NCBI GenBank assembly: GCA_016868035.1
Contig: VGID01000038.1
Coordinates: 1 to 38,253, forward strand
Reading direction: 5' to 3'
Length of the DNA: 38,253 bases
From: Betaproteobacteria bacterium
GTDB taxonomy: Bacteria > Pseudomonadota > Gammaproteobacteria > Burkholderiales > SG8-41
Part shown: one piece after another, positions 23,704 to 31,879 of the stretch
Position numbering within the stretch: the first letter of the stretch is position 1
Layout: every line of letters starts with the position of its first letter
Translations under genes and position numbers: made by a program
Notes under the pieces: generated by a model
Database searches by the model: none
What the model was told of the DNA's origin: nothing
What the model saw: the letters and a program-made list of their open reading frames with translations, nothing else

Positions 23704-23938
23704 CGCGTCGTGACGCAGTGACGTGGTGACGAGAAAGAGCGACGAATGACGGTTTTGATGACGGCGCACCACAAAAGGAAATCGCGGACCAGCGTAAGTG
23801 TCATGAAAAGTCCACCTCAACTGTGAACGTTCGGTGAGGACTCGCGTACCGTTTCACTGGACAGCCGCGCGTACTGCGAATTCACCGGTGGTGCATTATG
23901 GCTGACGTCAGGAGAAAACGGTGCACATCCGCCGCAGA
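23700..23938. repeat. TGACG short-period repeat, then unassigned spacer
   Basis: GTGACGCAGTGACGTGGTGA and flanking TGACGCG/CGAGAAAGAGCGACGAATGACGG units (23700-23750) follow the MFS stop, which is itself one of the TGACG units. I see no gene or clear promoter in 23751-23938. Confidence 0.45.
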
Positions 23939-25444
23939 TTACCCGCCGAGCCGTGCCCGGTACGTATCCGGCGCGATTTCCTCTGTCAGGCAACGCGCGT
24001 AGATGCGCCGATAGGCATCGTTGATGCGCGAAACCTTGCGCTCGGAGTCTTCGATGAGCGGCAGCAGTCTTCTATGCTCCTCGGCAATCTCCGCGAGAAT
24101 GGCGGATTCGTCAATGCGGGTGAGCCGGCCGTCGCGCAGCACGATCTCTCCGTCGATCATCACGAGATCGAGATCCCCGCCGTTCTCTGCGTACACGAGC
24201 TGACCGAGCGGATTATTGAGGGGCACGAACGGGATGCTGTCCAGTCGATATAGCCCGAAGTCCGCCTTGCGTCCAGGCTCGATCGTGCCGATGACGTCCC
24301 CCAGACCGATCGCCTGCGCTCCGCCGACGGTCGCGGCGTGCCATGCCTCTTTCGCGCCGATCCACCTCGAGGGCTCGTCATCGCGCAGTTTGTTGACGAG
24401 CGCTGCCGCCGACATCACTTTGAGCATGTTCGCCGACTCGATCGAGCCGCACCCGTCGGTGCCCAGGCTCACGTTGACGCCTGCATCGAGCAACGCGCGC
24501 ACGGGCGCAACACCGGAGCCCAGTTTCAGGTTGCTCACCGGGTTATGCTGCACGGTCGCGCCGCTACGCGCGATGATGTCGATCTCGCGCGGATTGAGCC
24601 ATACGCAATGAATGAGCGACGTCTTGGGCTTGAGGAATCGCACGCGATCCAGATACTCGACCATGGTCGCTCCGTACATCACGCGTCCCGTGACCACCTG
24701 GAGCCGGGTTTCCTGCACATGCATGATCACGGGAAGATCGTGGTCGTCGGCCATCGCACGCACCGCCTCCAGGAAGGGTTCGGTGCAGCGCTGCGGAGCG
24801 GACGGGGCGGCGATGTATCCCACCCGGTTCGAGCGGGGATGGCGCGTCTGCGCAAGATGACGGGAAAAATCAAGGATCATCTGCGGATCGGATCTGGGCC
24901 TGGAATCCAGTTCCCGGAGCAGGTCGGCGGGGAACTCTTCGTCCACGAACGGCATGGCGCGGAAAAACGGCCGGTCGAACAGCGTGATGCCGACCAGCGC
25001 GCGAAGGCCGATGTCCTCGTAGGCCTTGAAAGCCGCCTCGACGTGCTCCGGAATGAGCACCGGGCTCACGTTGAGGTCGTCAACAATCGTGGTCGTCCCC
25101 GAGCGCAATGCCTCGATCCCGCCCACCAGCGTGCGCAGATAGACCTGGCGCGCCGTCAACGGGATCGGATCGAGAGGACGCACGCTATTCATCCACAGCT
25201 CGAGCGGCAGGTTCTCATGCCGGCCCTTGTGGTAATGCTCGTGCGAATGGTGGTGGCCATTGATGAGTCCGGCCACCGCCAGCCGTCCCTTCGCGGGGAT
25301 CACCTCGCCTTCGGGCTGCTGCGCGCCCGTCCTGCGCACCGCGGCGATGCGGTCACCGGAGACAACGATATCGAGCGGACCGCGCTCAAAGCGCCCGTCC
25401 GCCCCGCCAAGAGCCGAGCAGCCGGTCAGGGTGTAGCGGCCCAC
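23939..25444 (-). CDS. Amidohydrolase (TRZ/ATZ, cytosine deaminase-like family)
   Basis: A 501-residue metal-dependent hydrolase. A beta-sandwich N-terminus (about 1-58) leads to LAVAGLINGHHHSHEHYHKG, whose HxH carries the first metal ligands (64-70). Further ligands are in VIMHVQET, SLIHCVWLN and LGTDGCGSIES (the catalytic Asp). DVIGTIEPGRKADFGLY closes the barrel. The His-rich HHHSHEHYH stretch is more loaded than in most relatives. It begins with GTG at 25444, 33 bases after the other amidohydrolase gene, and is the last gene of the tctCBA operon. Relatives deaminate or dechlorinate N-heterocycles, adenosine-like compounds or guanine. The substrate is presumably what the transporter imports. 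Confidence 0.9.
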   Translation of the reverse strand: MGRYTLTGCSALGGADGRFERGPLDIVVSGDRIAAVRRTGAQQPEGEVIPAKGRLAVAGLINGHHHSHEHYHKGRHENLPLELWMNSVRPLDPIPLTARQVYLRTLVGGIEALRSGTTTIVDDLNVSPVLIPEHVEAAFKAYEDIGLRALVGITLFDRPFFRAMPFVDEEFPADLLRELDSRPRSDPQMILDFSRHLAQTRHPRSNRVGYIAAPSAPQRCTEPFLEAVRAMADDHDLPVIMHVQETRLQVVTGRVMYGATMVEYLDRVRFLKPKTSLIHCVWLNPREIDIIARSGATVQHNPVSNLKLGSGVAPVRALLDAGVNVSLGTDGCGSIESANMLKVMSAAALVNKLRDDEPSRWIGAKEAWHAATVGGAQAIGLGDVIGTIEPGRKADFGLYRLDSIPFVPLNNPLGQLVYAENGGDLDLVMIDGEIVLRDGRLTRIDESAILAEIAEEHRRLLPLIEDSERKVSRINDAYRRIYARCLTEEIAPDTYRARLGG

Positions 25445-25477
25445 AAGATTTCCCCGATCAACGCGGAGCGAGCGAAG

Positions 25478-26866
25478 TCAGAGAATCGGCCATTTTCCCG
25501 GCACCTGGAGCCCGCTGCGCGCGAGCACCTGCTTGCCGAGATCGGCGCACCGGTCCATTACCTCGTTCTCGTCCACTGTGAGCACCCGGCGGTTCTCCAT
25601 GATCAGCCGTCCGTTGATGTACACCGTCTCGACGGCATCGCCGCTCGCGGAGTACACGAGATTCTGCACCTCGCTGTAGTTCGGGTACCACTCGGGCCGG
25701 CGCATATTGATGACGATCACGTCGGCCTTCTTGCCCGGCTCGAGGGAGCCGATCTCCTTGTCCATTCCGATCGCCTTCGCGCCATTGATGGTCGCCATCT
25801 CGATCGCGTCCTCGGCGCAGGAGATGCCGGCGTCGTTGCGGTAGTCCTTCGGCAGCGCGGCCGCAAGATACATCGTGCGGATCATGTCCGCAAAATTCGA
25901 GCAGTCTGCTGCGTCGGAACCGATCGCGACGTTCACGCCGTGCTCCAGCATTTCCGGAAAGCGGCCCTTCGACGAGAGCTCGTAGTTCAATTTGAGCGCG
26001 GTGGACGGGCAGTGGACCACGTTGGTACTGGTTTCTTTCAGCATCCGGATCTCGCGGTCGGTTACGTGCACCATGTGCACCAGAACGACGTTCGAGCCGA
26101 GCGCGCCGATGTGGTACATGTTCTCGACCGGCCGGTAACCCGTCTTCATGCGCGTATCGGTCACCTCCTCGGTCATGCCGGCGAGGTGGAGGTTCAGCGT
26201 CGTGCCGTAGTGGTCGGCCATCTTCTTCGATTCAAGATAGAGCCGGTTCGTGCAGCGGCCGAGCCCGACCACATCGACGCACGCCTTGATGAGCCCGCCG
26301 TTGTACCCGTCACGGTAGGCCTTGAGAAACTTTTCGTTCTCGCGCAGGCATGTGTCGGTATCCTCAAGCAACATGCTGTGTCCGAGGATCGCCTGGTCAA
26401 AGGAGCGCCGTCCCATGAGCCCGCGCATGCCGATGCGGCTCACGCCTTCGATCACGGCTGCCGGATTGTACGACCCCGCCTCGAGAAACGTGGTGGTGCC
26501 GCTCTTCAGGGTTTCGAGAAGCACGACGAGGCCACCGTAAACCTCGTCCTCGGCGGTGAGTATCGTGGCAATCTTGCCGTGCACGTAGTTCGACCATAGC
26601 CAGCCGCCCAGATTTTCCGGAGCGAGGCCGCGATGCATGGTGTGGTAGAAGTGCAGATGCGAATTGACAAAGCCCGGCATGACGAGCTTGTTGCGGCAGT
26701 CACGCGTCTCGCGCGCTTCGAAGCGGCCGTCCAGATCAACGCGCTTGCCCACCGCCACGATGTCCGCGCCCCGCAAGGCGACCGCGCCGTCGCGGTAAAC
26801 GCGGCGCCGCGGATCGACGGTGATCACGGTGCCGCCGGAGAGCACGATATCGACTTTCTCTTTCAT
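25478..26866 (-). CDS. Amidohydrolase (TRZ/ATZ family), second copy
   Basis: A 462-residue amidohydrolase. Metal motif His70-x-His72 lies in PGFVNSHLHFYHTMHRGL. Later ligands are in TLNLHLAGMTEE, VLVHMVHV and VAIGSDAADCSNFADMI. EIGSLEPGKKADVIVINMRR is the terminal strand. The ATG at 26866 has AGGAAGG upstream, while in-frame codons to 26932 overlap the end of tctA. It is clearly paralogous in fold to the 23939-25444 product but not a recent duplicate: the metal loops and lengths differ. Two amidohydrolases in series suggest two hydrolytic steps on one nitrogen-rich compound, or two related substrates. Confidence 0.9.
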   Translation of the reverse strand: MKEKVDIVLSGGTVITVDPRRRVYRDGAVALRGADIVAVGKRVDLDGRFEARETRDCRNKLVMPGFVNSHLHFYHTMHRGLAPENLGGWLWSNYVHGKIATILTAEDEVYGGLVVLLETLKSGTTTFLEAGSYNPAAVIEGVSRIGMRGLMGRRSFDQAILGHSMLLEDTDTCLRENEKFLKAYRDGYNGGLIKACVDVVGLGRCTNRLYLESKKMADHYGTTLNLHLAGMTEEVTDTRMKTGYRPVENMYHIGALGSNVVLVHMVHVTDREIRMLKETSTNVVHCPSTALKLNYELSSKGRFPEMLEHGVNVAIGSDAADCSNFADMIRTMYLAAALPKDYRNDAGISCAEDAIEMATINGAKAIGMDKEIGSLEPGKKADVIVINMRRPEWYPNYSEVQNLVYSASGDAVETVYINGRLIMENRRVLTVDENEVMDRCADLGKQVLARSGLQVPGKWPIL

Positions 26867-26888
26867 GGTGATGCCTTCCTTTCCATTT

Positions 26889-28415
26889 TCAGCGCCCGGC
26901 TCCGGGGTCCGCGCCCGTCTTGTCCGCAGCAAGCTCGCGTGCGCGCCAGCCGGATCGGATATAGAGCACGACGCTCACGGCGGTCAAGACAAGGAAAAGA
27001 AGCGCGATCGGACGGGTAACAAAAATCAGCGGGCTCCCGTGCGACATCATGAGCGATTGAGTGAGCGACTGCTCGAGCATCGGCGCGAGGATGAATGCCA
27101 GCACCATCGGCGCGACCTCGAAGCCAGTCATGCGCATCATGTAGCCCACGATGCCGAAGGCAATCGCGATTCCGACGTCGAACAGACTGTTGTTGATGGC
27201 GTAGGCGCCGGCGAGGCACAGCATCGTCACCACGGGGTAGAGCAGGCCGGCCGGAACCTGGAGAATGCGCACCCATAGCCGAACCGAAAGCTTGGCCACC
27301 ACGAACATGGCAAGCGTGGCAAGAAACAACGCGATGAAAATGCCGTAGATCTCGGTAATGTTCTCCTTGAACAGCAGCGGCCCGGGACGCAGGCCCTGGG
27401 CGATGAACGCGCCGAGCATGACGGCTGTCACGACATCCCCCGGTATTCCGAACGCGAGCAGCGGCACCATCGTGGCCCCGCACACCGCGTTGTTGCCGAC
27501 TTCGGGAGCGATGACACCCTCGATCTCCCCTTTTCCGAATCGTTCCGGGTGACGGGATGCGCGCTTCGCCATCGCGTACGCGACCCAGCAGGATGTTTCC
27601 GCGCCGATGCCGGGTAGCGCCCCGAGGCCGGTGCCGATGAGAGACGAACGCAACACCGTGCGCTTATAGCCGAGGATTTCGCGAAAGGTGACGCGGTTTG
27701 CGCCCGGGCCGCCTTTCACGTCCATGACCGTGAGGTGCCCGGTACGCTTCGACACCTGCACGAAAATCTCGCCCAGGCCGAACAGCCCGATCACGAACGG
27801 AATGTAGCTGATGCCGCCCTGCAGGTCGGACACCCCGAAGGTGAGCCGCGACGCCCCGGATATCGTGTCGACGCCAATCATGGCCAGCATGACCCCGAGC
27901 GTGGCGGAAACCAGGCACTTCGAGAGCGAGCTTCCCGCCAAGCTGGCGATGATTGTCATCGAGAAGAGAATCAACGCGAAGATCTCCGCCGGCCCGAATT
28001 TCAGCGCGATCATGGCGATAGGCCACACGGCCAGCACCAGCACGACGTTACTGAACAAATCGCCCACGGTAGAAGCGTAGATCGAGGCTTGCATCGCTTT
28101 GCCCGCCCGGCCTTGCTGGGCCATCGGATAGCCATCCATCACCGTGGCGGCATTGGAGGCCGTGCCGGGCGTGCCGATCAGGATCGCGGAGATAGACCCG
28201 CCGTAGGTGCCTCCCTTGTAGATGCCCAGGAGAAAGGGAATGCCGACCAGCGGCGGCATGAAAAAAGTGAGCGGCGAGAAGATCGCCATCGCCATGGTTG
28301 CCGTAAGCCCCGGCAGCGCGCCCACCACCATCCCGAGAATGGTGCCCACAAGGATCATTGCGAGCGTTTCCCAGCCGAGGACGGCCGTCGCAGCCTGAAC
28401 GAGCTGATCGAGCAT
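26889..28415 (-). CDS. tctA: Tripartite tricarboxylate transporter large permease
   Basis: A 508-residue membrane protein of the TctA family with about 12 helices. Two inverted halves are marked by GMVVGALPGLTATMAMAIFS near the start and TGLGALPGIGAETSCWVAYA in the middle. IYKGGTYGGSISAILIGTPG and MVPLLAFGIPGDVVTAVMLG are family hallmarks. The ATG at 28415 overlaps the TGA of tctB, so they are co-translated. The frame is open upstream to 28631 but only inside tctB. It imports the solute delivered by TctC with a cation. An amidohydrolase gene follows 22 bases after the stop, so the solute is probably an amide or N-heterocyclic acid rather than citrate. Confidence 0.95.
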   Translation of the reverse strand: MLDQLVQAATAVLGWETLAMILVGTILGMVVGALPGLTATMAMAIFSPLTFFMPPLVGIPFLLGIYKGGTYGGSISAILIGTPGTASNAATVMDGYPMAQQGRAGKAMQASIYASTVGDLFSNVVLVLAVWPIAMIALKFGPAEIFALILFSMTIIASLAGSSLSKCLVSATLGVMLAMIGVDTISGASRLTFGVSDLQGGISYIPFVIGLFGLGEIFVQVSKRTGHLTVMDVKGGPGANRVTFREILGYKRTVLRSSLIGTGLGALPGIGAETSCWVAYAMAKRASRHPERFGKGEIEGVIAPEVGNNAVCGATMVPLLAFGIPGDVVTAVMLGAFIAQGLRPGPLLFKENITEIYGIFIALFLATLAMFVVAKLSVRLWVRILQVPAGLLYPVVTMLCLAGAYAINNSLFDVGIAIAFGIVGYMMRMTGFEVAPMVLAFILAPMLEQSLTQSLMMSHGSPLIFVTRPIALLFLVLTAVSVVLYIRSGWRARELAADKTGADPGAGR

Positions 28416-28894
28416 CAGCCGAGGAATCCCTCGGGCAGCAGGATTTTCATGCCGAGTCTGAATCCCAGGTATATTGTCGCGGATACGGAGACCGCGACGA
28501 TGGCCAGGGTCAGCCACCGGCGAAAGCCAAGAAGAATCGAAAGACCCGCCAATGCGACCGGCGTGAGCAGCAGGTAGCCGATCAAGTCGAGCAGAGCCAG
28601 ATAGGCCACGAGAATCGCGGCGGTGCCACACACCCGTGCCGCTTGGGCCCGGCCGAATGCAAATCCTTCCCCGGCCAGCAACGTCTCGGCCCGTGATCGC
28701 CCCCGCAGGAGCAGGAGAACGCCGAGAAAGCCGAGCACGACCGCCATGAGCCGCGGAAAGAACAATGGCGAGGCTGCGGCGCCACCCACACCGCCACCCA
28801 CCTGGATTCGCGGGATCACGATCTCGGCGGGCACCACCACAAAGTAAAGGAGAACCGCGCCCAGCAACAGCGCGCCGCCCAGCCAGCGATCCAC
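28415..28894 (-). CDS. tctB: Tripartite tricarboxylate transporter small permease
   Basis: A 159-residue four-helix TctB-family protein. LGGALLLGAVLLYFVVVPAE forms helix 1. The loop AAASPLFFPRLMAVVLGFLG, with its conserved FPR, leads helix 2. Helices 3 and 4 are around 90-115 and 125-145. It starts with GTG at 28894, 16 bases after tctC, and its stop overlaps the start of tctA. TctB is poorly conserved in general; position and topology make the call. Confidence 0.9.
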   Translation of the reverse strand: MDRWLGGALLLGAVLLYFVVVPAEIVIPRIQVGGGVGGAAASPLFFPRLMAVVLGFLGVLLLLRGRSRAETLLAGEGFAFGRAQAARVCGTAAILVAYLALLDLIGYLLLTPVALAGLSILLGFRRWLTLAIVAVSVSATIYLGFRLGMKILLPEGFLG

Positions 28895-28910
28895 CGCGGC
28901 CCGGTTTCTG

Positions 28911-29888
28911 CTATTTAGCGATCGTCGAGATGATGGCTTTGATCCGCGACTGGTCGGCGGTCCACTGCTTCGCGAGGTCGTCGGCGGAGAGATAATCGAC
29001 CTGCTGTCCCATGCGGCCCATCATCGCCTTGAAGGACGTGTCGTCGGAGATCTTCCGGACGGCGTCGCGCAGCTTCCCCAGCACCGGCTCCGGCGTGCCT
29101 TTGAGCGCCACGACAGCGAGCCACAGGCGCGCGTCGACGTCGAATCCCTGTTCCGCGAGAGTCGGCACGTCGGGCAGGAGCGGCCAGCGTTTGGATGCAG
29201 CCACCCCGAGCGCCCGCAGCTTGCCCCCCTGAATGTGCGGGAAAGCGACCGGTGGATAGAGTCCATTGGCGTCCACGTGGCCGCCGAGCAACGATGCGAG
29301 CGCCGGTCCGCCGCCTGTGGAGGGGATGTGAGTGAACTTAACGCCGTATTTTGCCGCCAACGCCTCGAACATGAGATGCTCGGGCGAAAAGGTGACGGCA
29401 CTGTGCTTCAGCTTGCCGGGCTCTTTCCTGGCGGCATCGATAAAATCCCTGGCCGTCTTCCAGGGCGTGCCTGTCTGAACCGTCAGCAGCGCGGGCAGGG
29501 ACACAACCTGGCCCACCGGGATGAAGTCGGCCGGGTTGTAGGCAATCTTCTGAACCTGCGGAAGAATGATCAGGTTCGCGGGATCAGCCATGAACAACGT
29601 ATAACCATCGGGCTTCGACTTTGCCGCGGCTTCCGCGCCCACCGCGCCCCCGCCACCCGAGCGGATCACGACGATCATCGGCTGGCCCAGATATTCGTCG
29701 GCCACGCTGACGACGGCACGAGCCGTCAGGTCGCTGGCGCCGCCCGCCGGATAGGGGATGATCAGGCGCAAGGGCTTGGTCGGAAAGTCCTGGGCGTGCG
29801 CGGGCGCAGCGGCGGGCAGGCTCCCGAACAGGACGACGAGGGCCAGAGCGAATGCGCTGTTGGGAAACCGCACCGAGCGGATCTTCAT
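28911..29888 (-). CDS. tctC: Tripartite tricarboxylate transporter receptor (Bug family)
   Basis: A 325-residue periplasmic binding protein with a Sec signal (about 1-32, cleavage after APAHA). QDFPTKPLRLIIPYPAGGAS is the mature N-terminus with the ligand loop. IRSGGGGAVGAEAAAKSKPD and IPSTGGGPALASLLGGHVDA are the other family segments. The ATG at 29888 is preferred over 29945 because AAGGAG lies 8 bases upstream and the signal peptide is then normal. It is the first gene of a five-gene minus-strand operon (tctC-tctB-tctA-two amidohydrolases), with a promoter at 29941-29970. Confidence 0.95.
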   Translation of the reverse strand: MKIRSVRFPNSAFALALVVLFGSLPAAAPAHAQDFPTKPLRLIIPYPAGGASDLTARAVVSVADEYLGQPMIVVIRSGGGGAVGAEAAAKSKPDGYTLFMADPANLIILPQVQKIAYNPADFIPVGQVVSLPALLTVQTGTPWKTARDFIDAARKEPGKLKHSAVTFSPEHLMFEALAAKYGVKFTHIPSTGGGPALASLLGGHVDANGLYPPVAFPHIQGGKLRALGVAASKRWPLLPDVPTLAEQGFDVDARLWLAVVALKGTPEPVLGKLRDAVRKISDDTSFKAMMGRMGQQVDYLSADDLAKQWTADQSRIKAIISTIAK

Positions 29889-29940
29889 CGGGTTTACTCC
29901 TTGTTGGAAAGAGATGAGGTCGTTTTTTGGAGCCGCGGTT

Positions 29941-29970
29941 ATCATGCGACCATGCGATGACGACTGTCAA
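29941..29970 (-). promoter_or_regulatory. Sigma70-type promoter of the tctCBA-amidohydrolase operon
   Basis: On the minus strand TTGACA (29970-29965) and CATGAT (29946-29941) are separated by 18 bases. The predicted start, near 29934, leaves a 5' leader of about 45 bases before the tctC ATG. The -35 is a perfect match; the -10 matches 4 of 6. In the rest of the gap (29971-30240) I see no supported gene. Confidence 0.5.
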
Positions 29971-30252
29971 GAAACCCGCAGCCGCCTTTCCCCTCGCGGT
30001 CAGCCCTCCGTCTGCTTCGCAGCTTCTCGATCGCTCGCTGTGGATATGCCAGGTCGACGTGCCCCGTTCAGCGGCTCGCCTTTCTCAGCTTCCAGCAGCG
30101 GGGGCGATTTCCGAATTGACATCCAACGCAGCCACAAAAAATGCTGCTGATCCTTGTGCATTCAGCCGGTTAGAAGAAATAGGCGAGGAGAGGCGCGAGG
30201 AACTCGTCATTCCTGCATTTCGTCACCGCGTCGCCGCTCCGCTCGCGCGCCG

Positions 30253-31725
30253 TCAGGCGCGCGCGGCGGAGCGCCCGGCGATGCGCCCGAACACCGCACC
30301 CGACATGAGCCCGGTGCCAAGCGCATAGTTGTAGTGGAACAGCCCCCCGACCATCTCGCCACACGCGTACAGGCCCGCGATCGGCTTCCAGTCCGTCGCG
30401 ACCACCTGCGCGTCCTTCGTCACCTTGAGCCCGCCGAAGGTAAAAGTGATCCCGCCCGTCACCGGCCACGACAGGAACGGCGGGGTGTCGATCTTCCGGG
30501 CCCAGTTCGATTTCTTCGGCTCGATGCCCTCGGTGTACATTCCGTCGAGCACCGCGGGGTTGAACCGTCCGCCCTTCCCCGCCGCGCGGTTGTATTCCTC
30601 GAGCGTCTTCAGCGCACGCCCGTGGTCCACGTCCAGCTGCTTCACCAGCCCTTCCAGCGTGTCCGACCGGTACGGCTCGCTCGTTGAATAGCGCGGCTCG
30701 AGCAGCTTCACCACCTTGCTGTCGAAGATCTGGTAGACGAGGCTCCGCGGCTGCTTGAGGATGAGGCCGCCGTACTTGGCGTAGGTGAAGGAGTTGAGGT
30801 CCGCGCCTTCGTCGATCCAGCGCCTGCCCTCGACATTGATCATCACGCCGTAGTGATACGAGAGCCGGTTCGTCTTGTCGGTGAGGTGCTGCGCGCCGTA
30901 GTCGGGAGCCGTCGCGACGATCGGAGTCGCGTGGCAGCCGCTCCAGTGCCCCCACGGCATCGTCCCGATATCGAGGGCCATCTTGAGCCCTTCGCCGTGA
31001 TTGAAGTTCGAGCCGCGCACCTTGGCGTGGTCCCAGGGCGCGCCGAGGTAGCGCAGCCGCCACTCGGGATTGGTCTCGAACCCGCCGCAGGCGAGCACCA
31101 CCGCCTTCGCTCCGAACGTGGCGAATCCCTCGGGGCCGCGTGCGACGACGCCGTTCACTCGCCCGCTCTCGGCCTGCGTGAGCCGCTGTGCGCCCGTTTC
31201 GTAGCGGATCTCGATCCCGAGCTTCTCCGCGGTTGCGAACCACGTCTTCGACAGCCCCACTCCTTCGTGCACGGTCCGGATCATCGCCCCGCGCGGCCAC
31301 TTGACCTCGTTTCCCACGCGCACCCCCATGACCGAGAGCGCGAGCTCGAACTCGTGCTTGCCCGTCTCCTGCAGCCAGCACATCGTGTCGTACGAATTCT
31401 CGATGAGCGCGGCGGAGAGCTCCGGATCGGTGCGGCCCTGCGTCACCCGCATGAGATCCTCGCGGAACGCCTCCACCGGATAGGGCTGGACCCCCTTGTG
31501 GAATCCCGGGTAGTCGCGCTCGGCGTCGGGCACGAAGCGGTCGAGCTCGGCCACGTCGTTATAGATGAAGCGAAATACCGCGCCGCTGAAGTGCGTGTTG
31601 CCCCCGCGCTTTTCCTTCGGCGCCTTCTCGAGCACCAGCACGCGCTTGGCTCCGTTCTCCTTCGCGGACAGTGCGGCGGAGAATGCTGCGTTGCCGGCGC
31701 CGGCAACAATGACGTCGTAATCCAT
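30253..31725 (-). CDS. FAD-dependent tricarballylate dehydrogenase-like flavoprotein (TcuA-like)
   Basis: A 490-residue FAD_binding_2 protein of the fumarate reductase/ketosteroid dehydrogenase fold. The dinucleotide loop DVIVAGAGNAAFSAALSAKE is at the N-terminus. Then come EKRGGNTHFSGAVFRF (substrate or FAD contact), AVVLACGGFE, and the terminal GLYACGEMVGGLFHYNYALG with GTGLMSGAVFGRIAG. It resembles TcuA, which oxidises tricarballylate to cis-aconitate. The TcuB re-oxidation partner and TcuC transporter are absent nearby, so the substrate may be another di- or tricarboxylate. The stop lies in an 8-bp GC hairpin (30244-30263). It is divergent from the MmgE/PrpD gene. Confidence 0.85.
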   Translation of the reverse strand: MDYDVIVAGAGNAAFSAALSAKENGAKRVLVLEKAPKEKRGGNTHFSGAVFRFIYNDVAELDRFVPDAERDYPGFHKGVQPYPVEAFREDLMRVTQGRTDPELSAALIENSYDTMCWLQETGKHEFELALSVMGVRVGNEVKWPRGAMIRTVHEGVGLSKTWFATAEKLGIEIRYETGAQRLTQAESGRVNGVVARGPEGFATFGAKAVVLACGGFETNPEWRLRYLGAPWDHAKVRGSNFNHGEGLKMALDIGTMPWGHWSGCHATPIVATAPDYGAQHLTDKTNRLSYHYGVMINVEGRRWIDEGADLNSFTYAKYGGLILKQPRSLVYQIFDSKVVKLLEPRYSTSEPYRSDTLEGLVKQLDVDHGRALKTLEEYNRAAGKGGRFNPAVLDGMYTEGIEPKKSNWARKIDTPPFLSWPVTGGITFTFGGLKVTKDAQVVATDWKPIAGLYACGEMVGGLFHYNYALGTGLMSGAVFGRIAGRSAARA

Positions 31726-31751
31726 GAATCACTCCGGAATCGGCCAAAGGG

Positions 31752-31837
31752 TAAGCAGCGAGCGGTTCGGAACGAGCGCACATCACGTTTCACTTGCTGC
31801 TGGCCGCTCGCTGCTCACCGCTCACGGCTGCTAGAAT
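31752..31837. repeat. Short-period repeat in the divergent promoter region
   Basis: AAGCAGCGAGCGG (31754-31766) and, inverted, CTGCTGGCCGCTCGCTGCTC (31796-31815) then ACCGCTCACGGCTGCT belong to the GTGAGCAGTAAGC family. TAGAAT (31832-31837) could be a -10 box for the plus-strand gene, but no good -35 is seen. Confidence 0.45.
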
Positions 31838-31845
31838 ACGCGCAA

Positions 31846-31862
31846 TGGCACGTCCCGTGCCA
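31846..31862 (+). promoter_or_regulatory. Leader hairpin just before the MmgE/PrpD ribosome binding site
   Basis: TGGCACG-TCC-CGTGCCA is a perfect 7-bp hairpin ending a few bases before AGGAGG (31864-31871 region). It may affect translation initiation or mRNA stability. Confidence 0.4.
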
Positions 31863-31879
31863 GCGAGGAGGACCACACC

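Noticed and set aside
24338-26599. 753-codon open frame on the plus strand
   Set aside because: It is antisense to both amidohydrolases. It is rich in His/Arg/Val with no recognisable domain.
29946-30252. Open frames on the plus strand between tctC and the TcuA-like gene
   Set aside because: They run into the antisense of both neighbours, with no ribosome binding site or recognisable domain.
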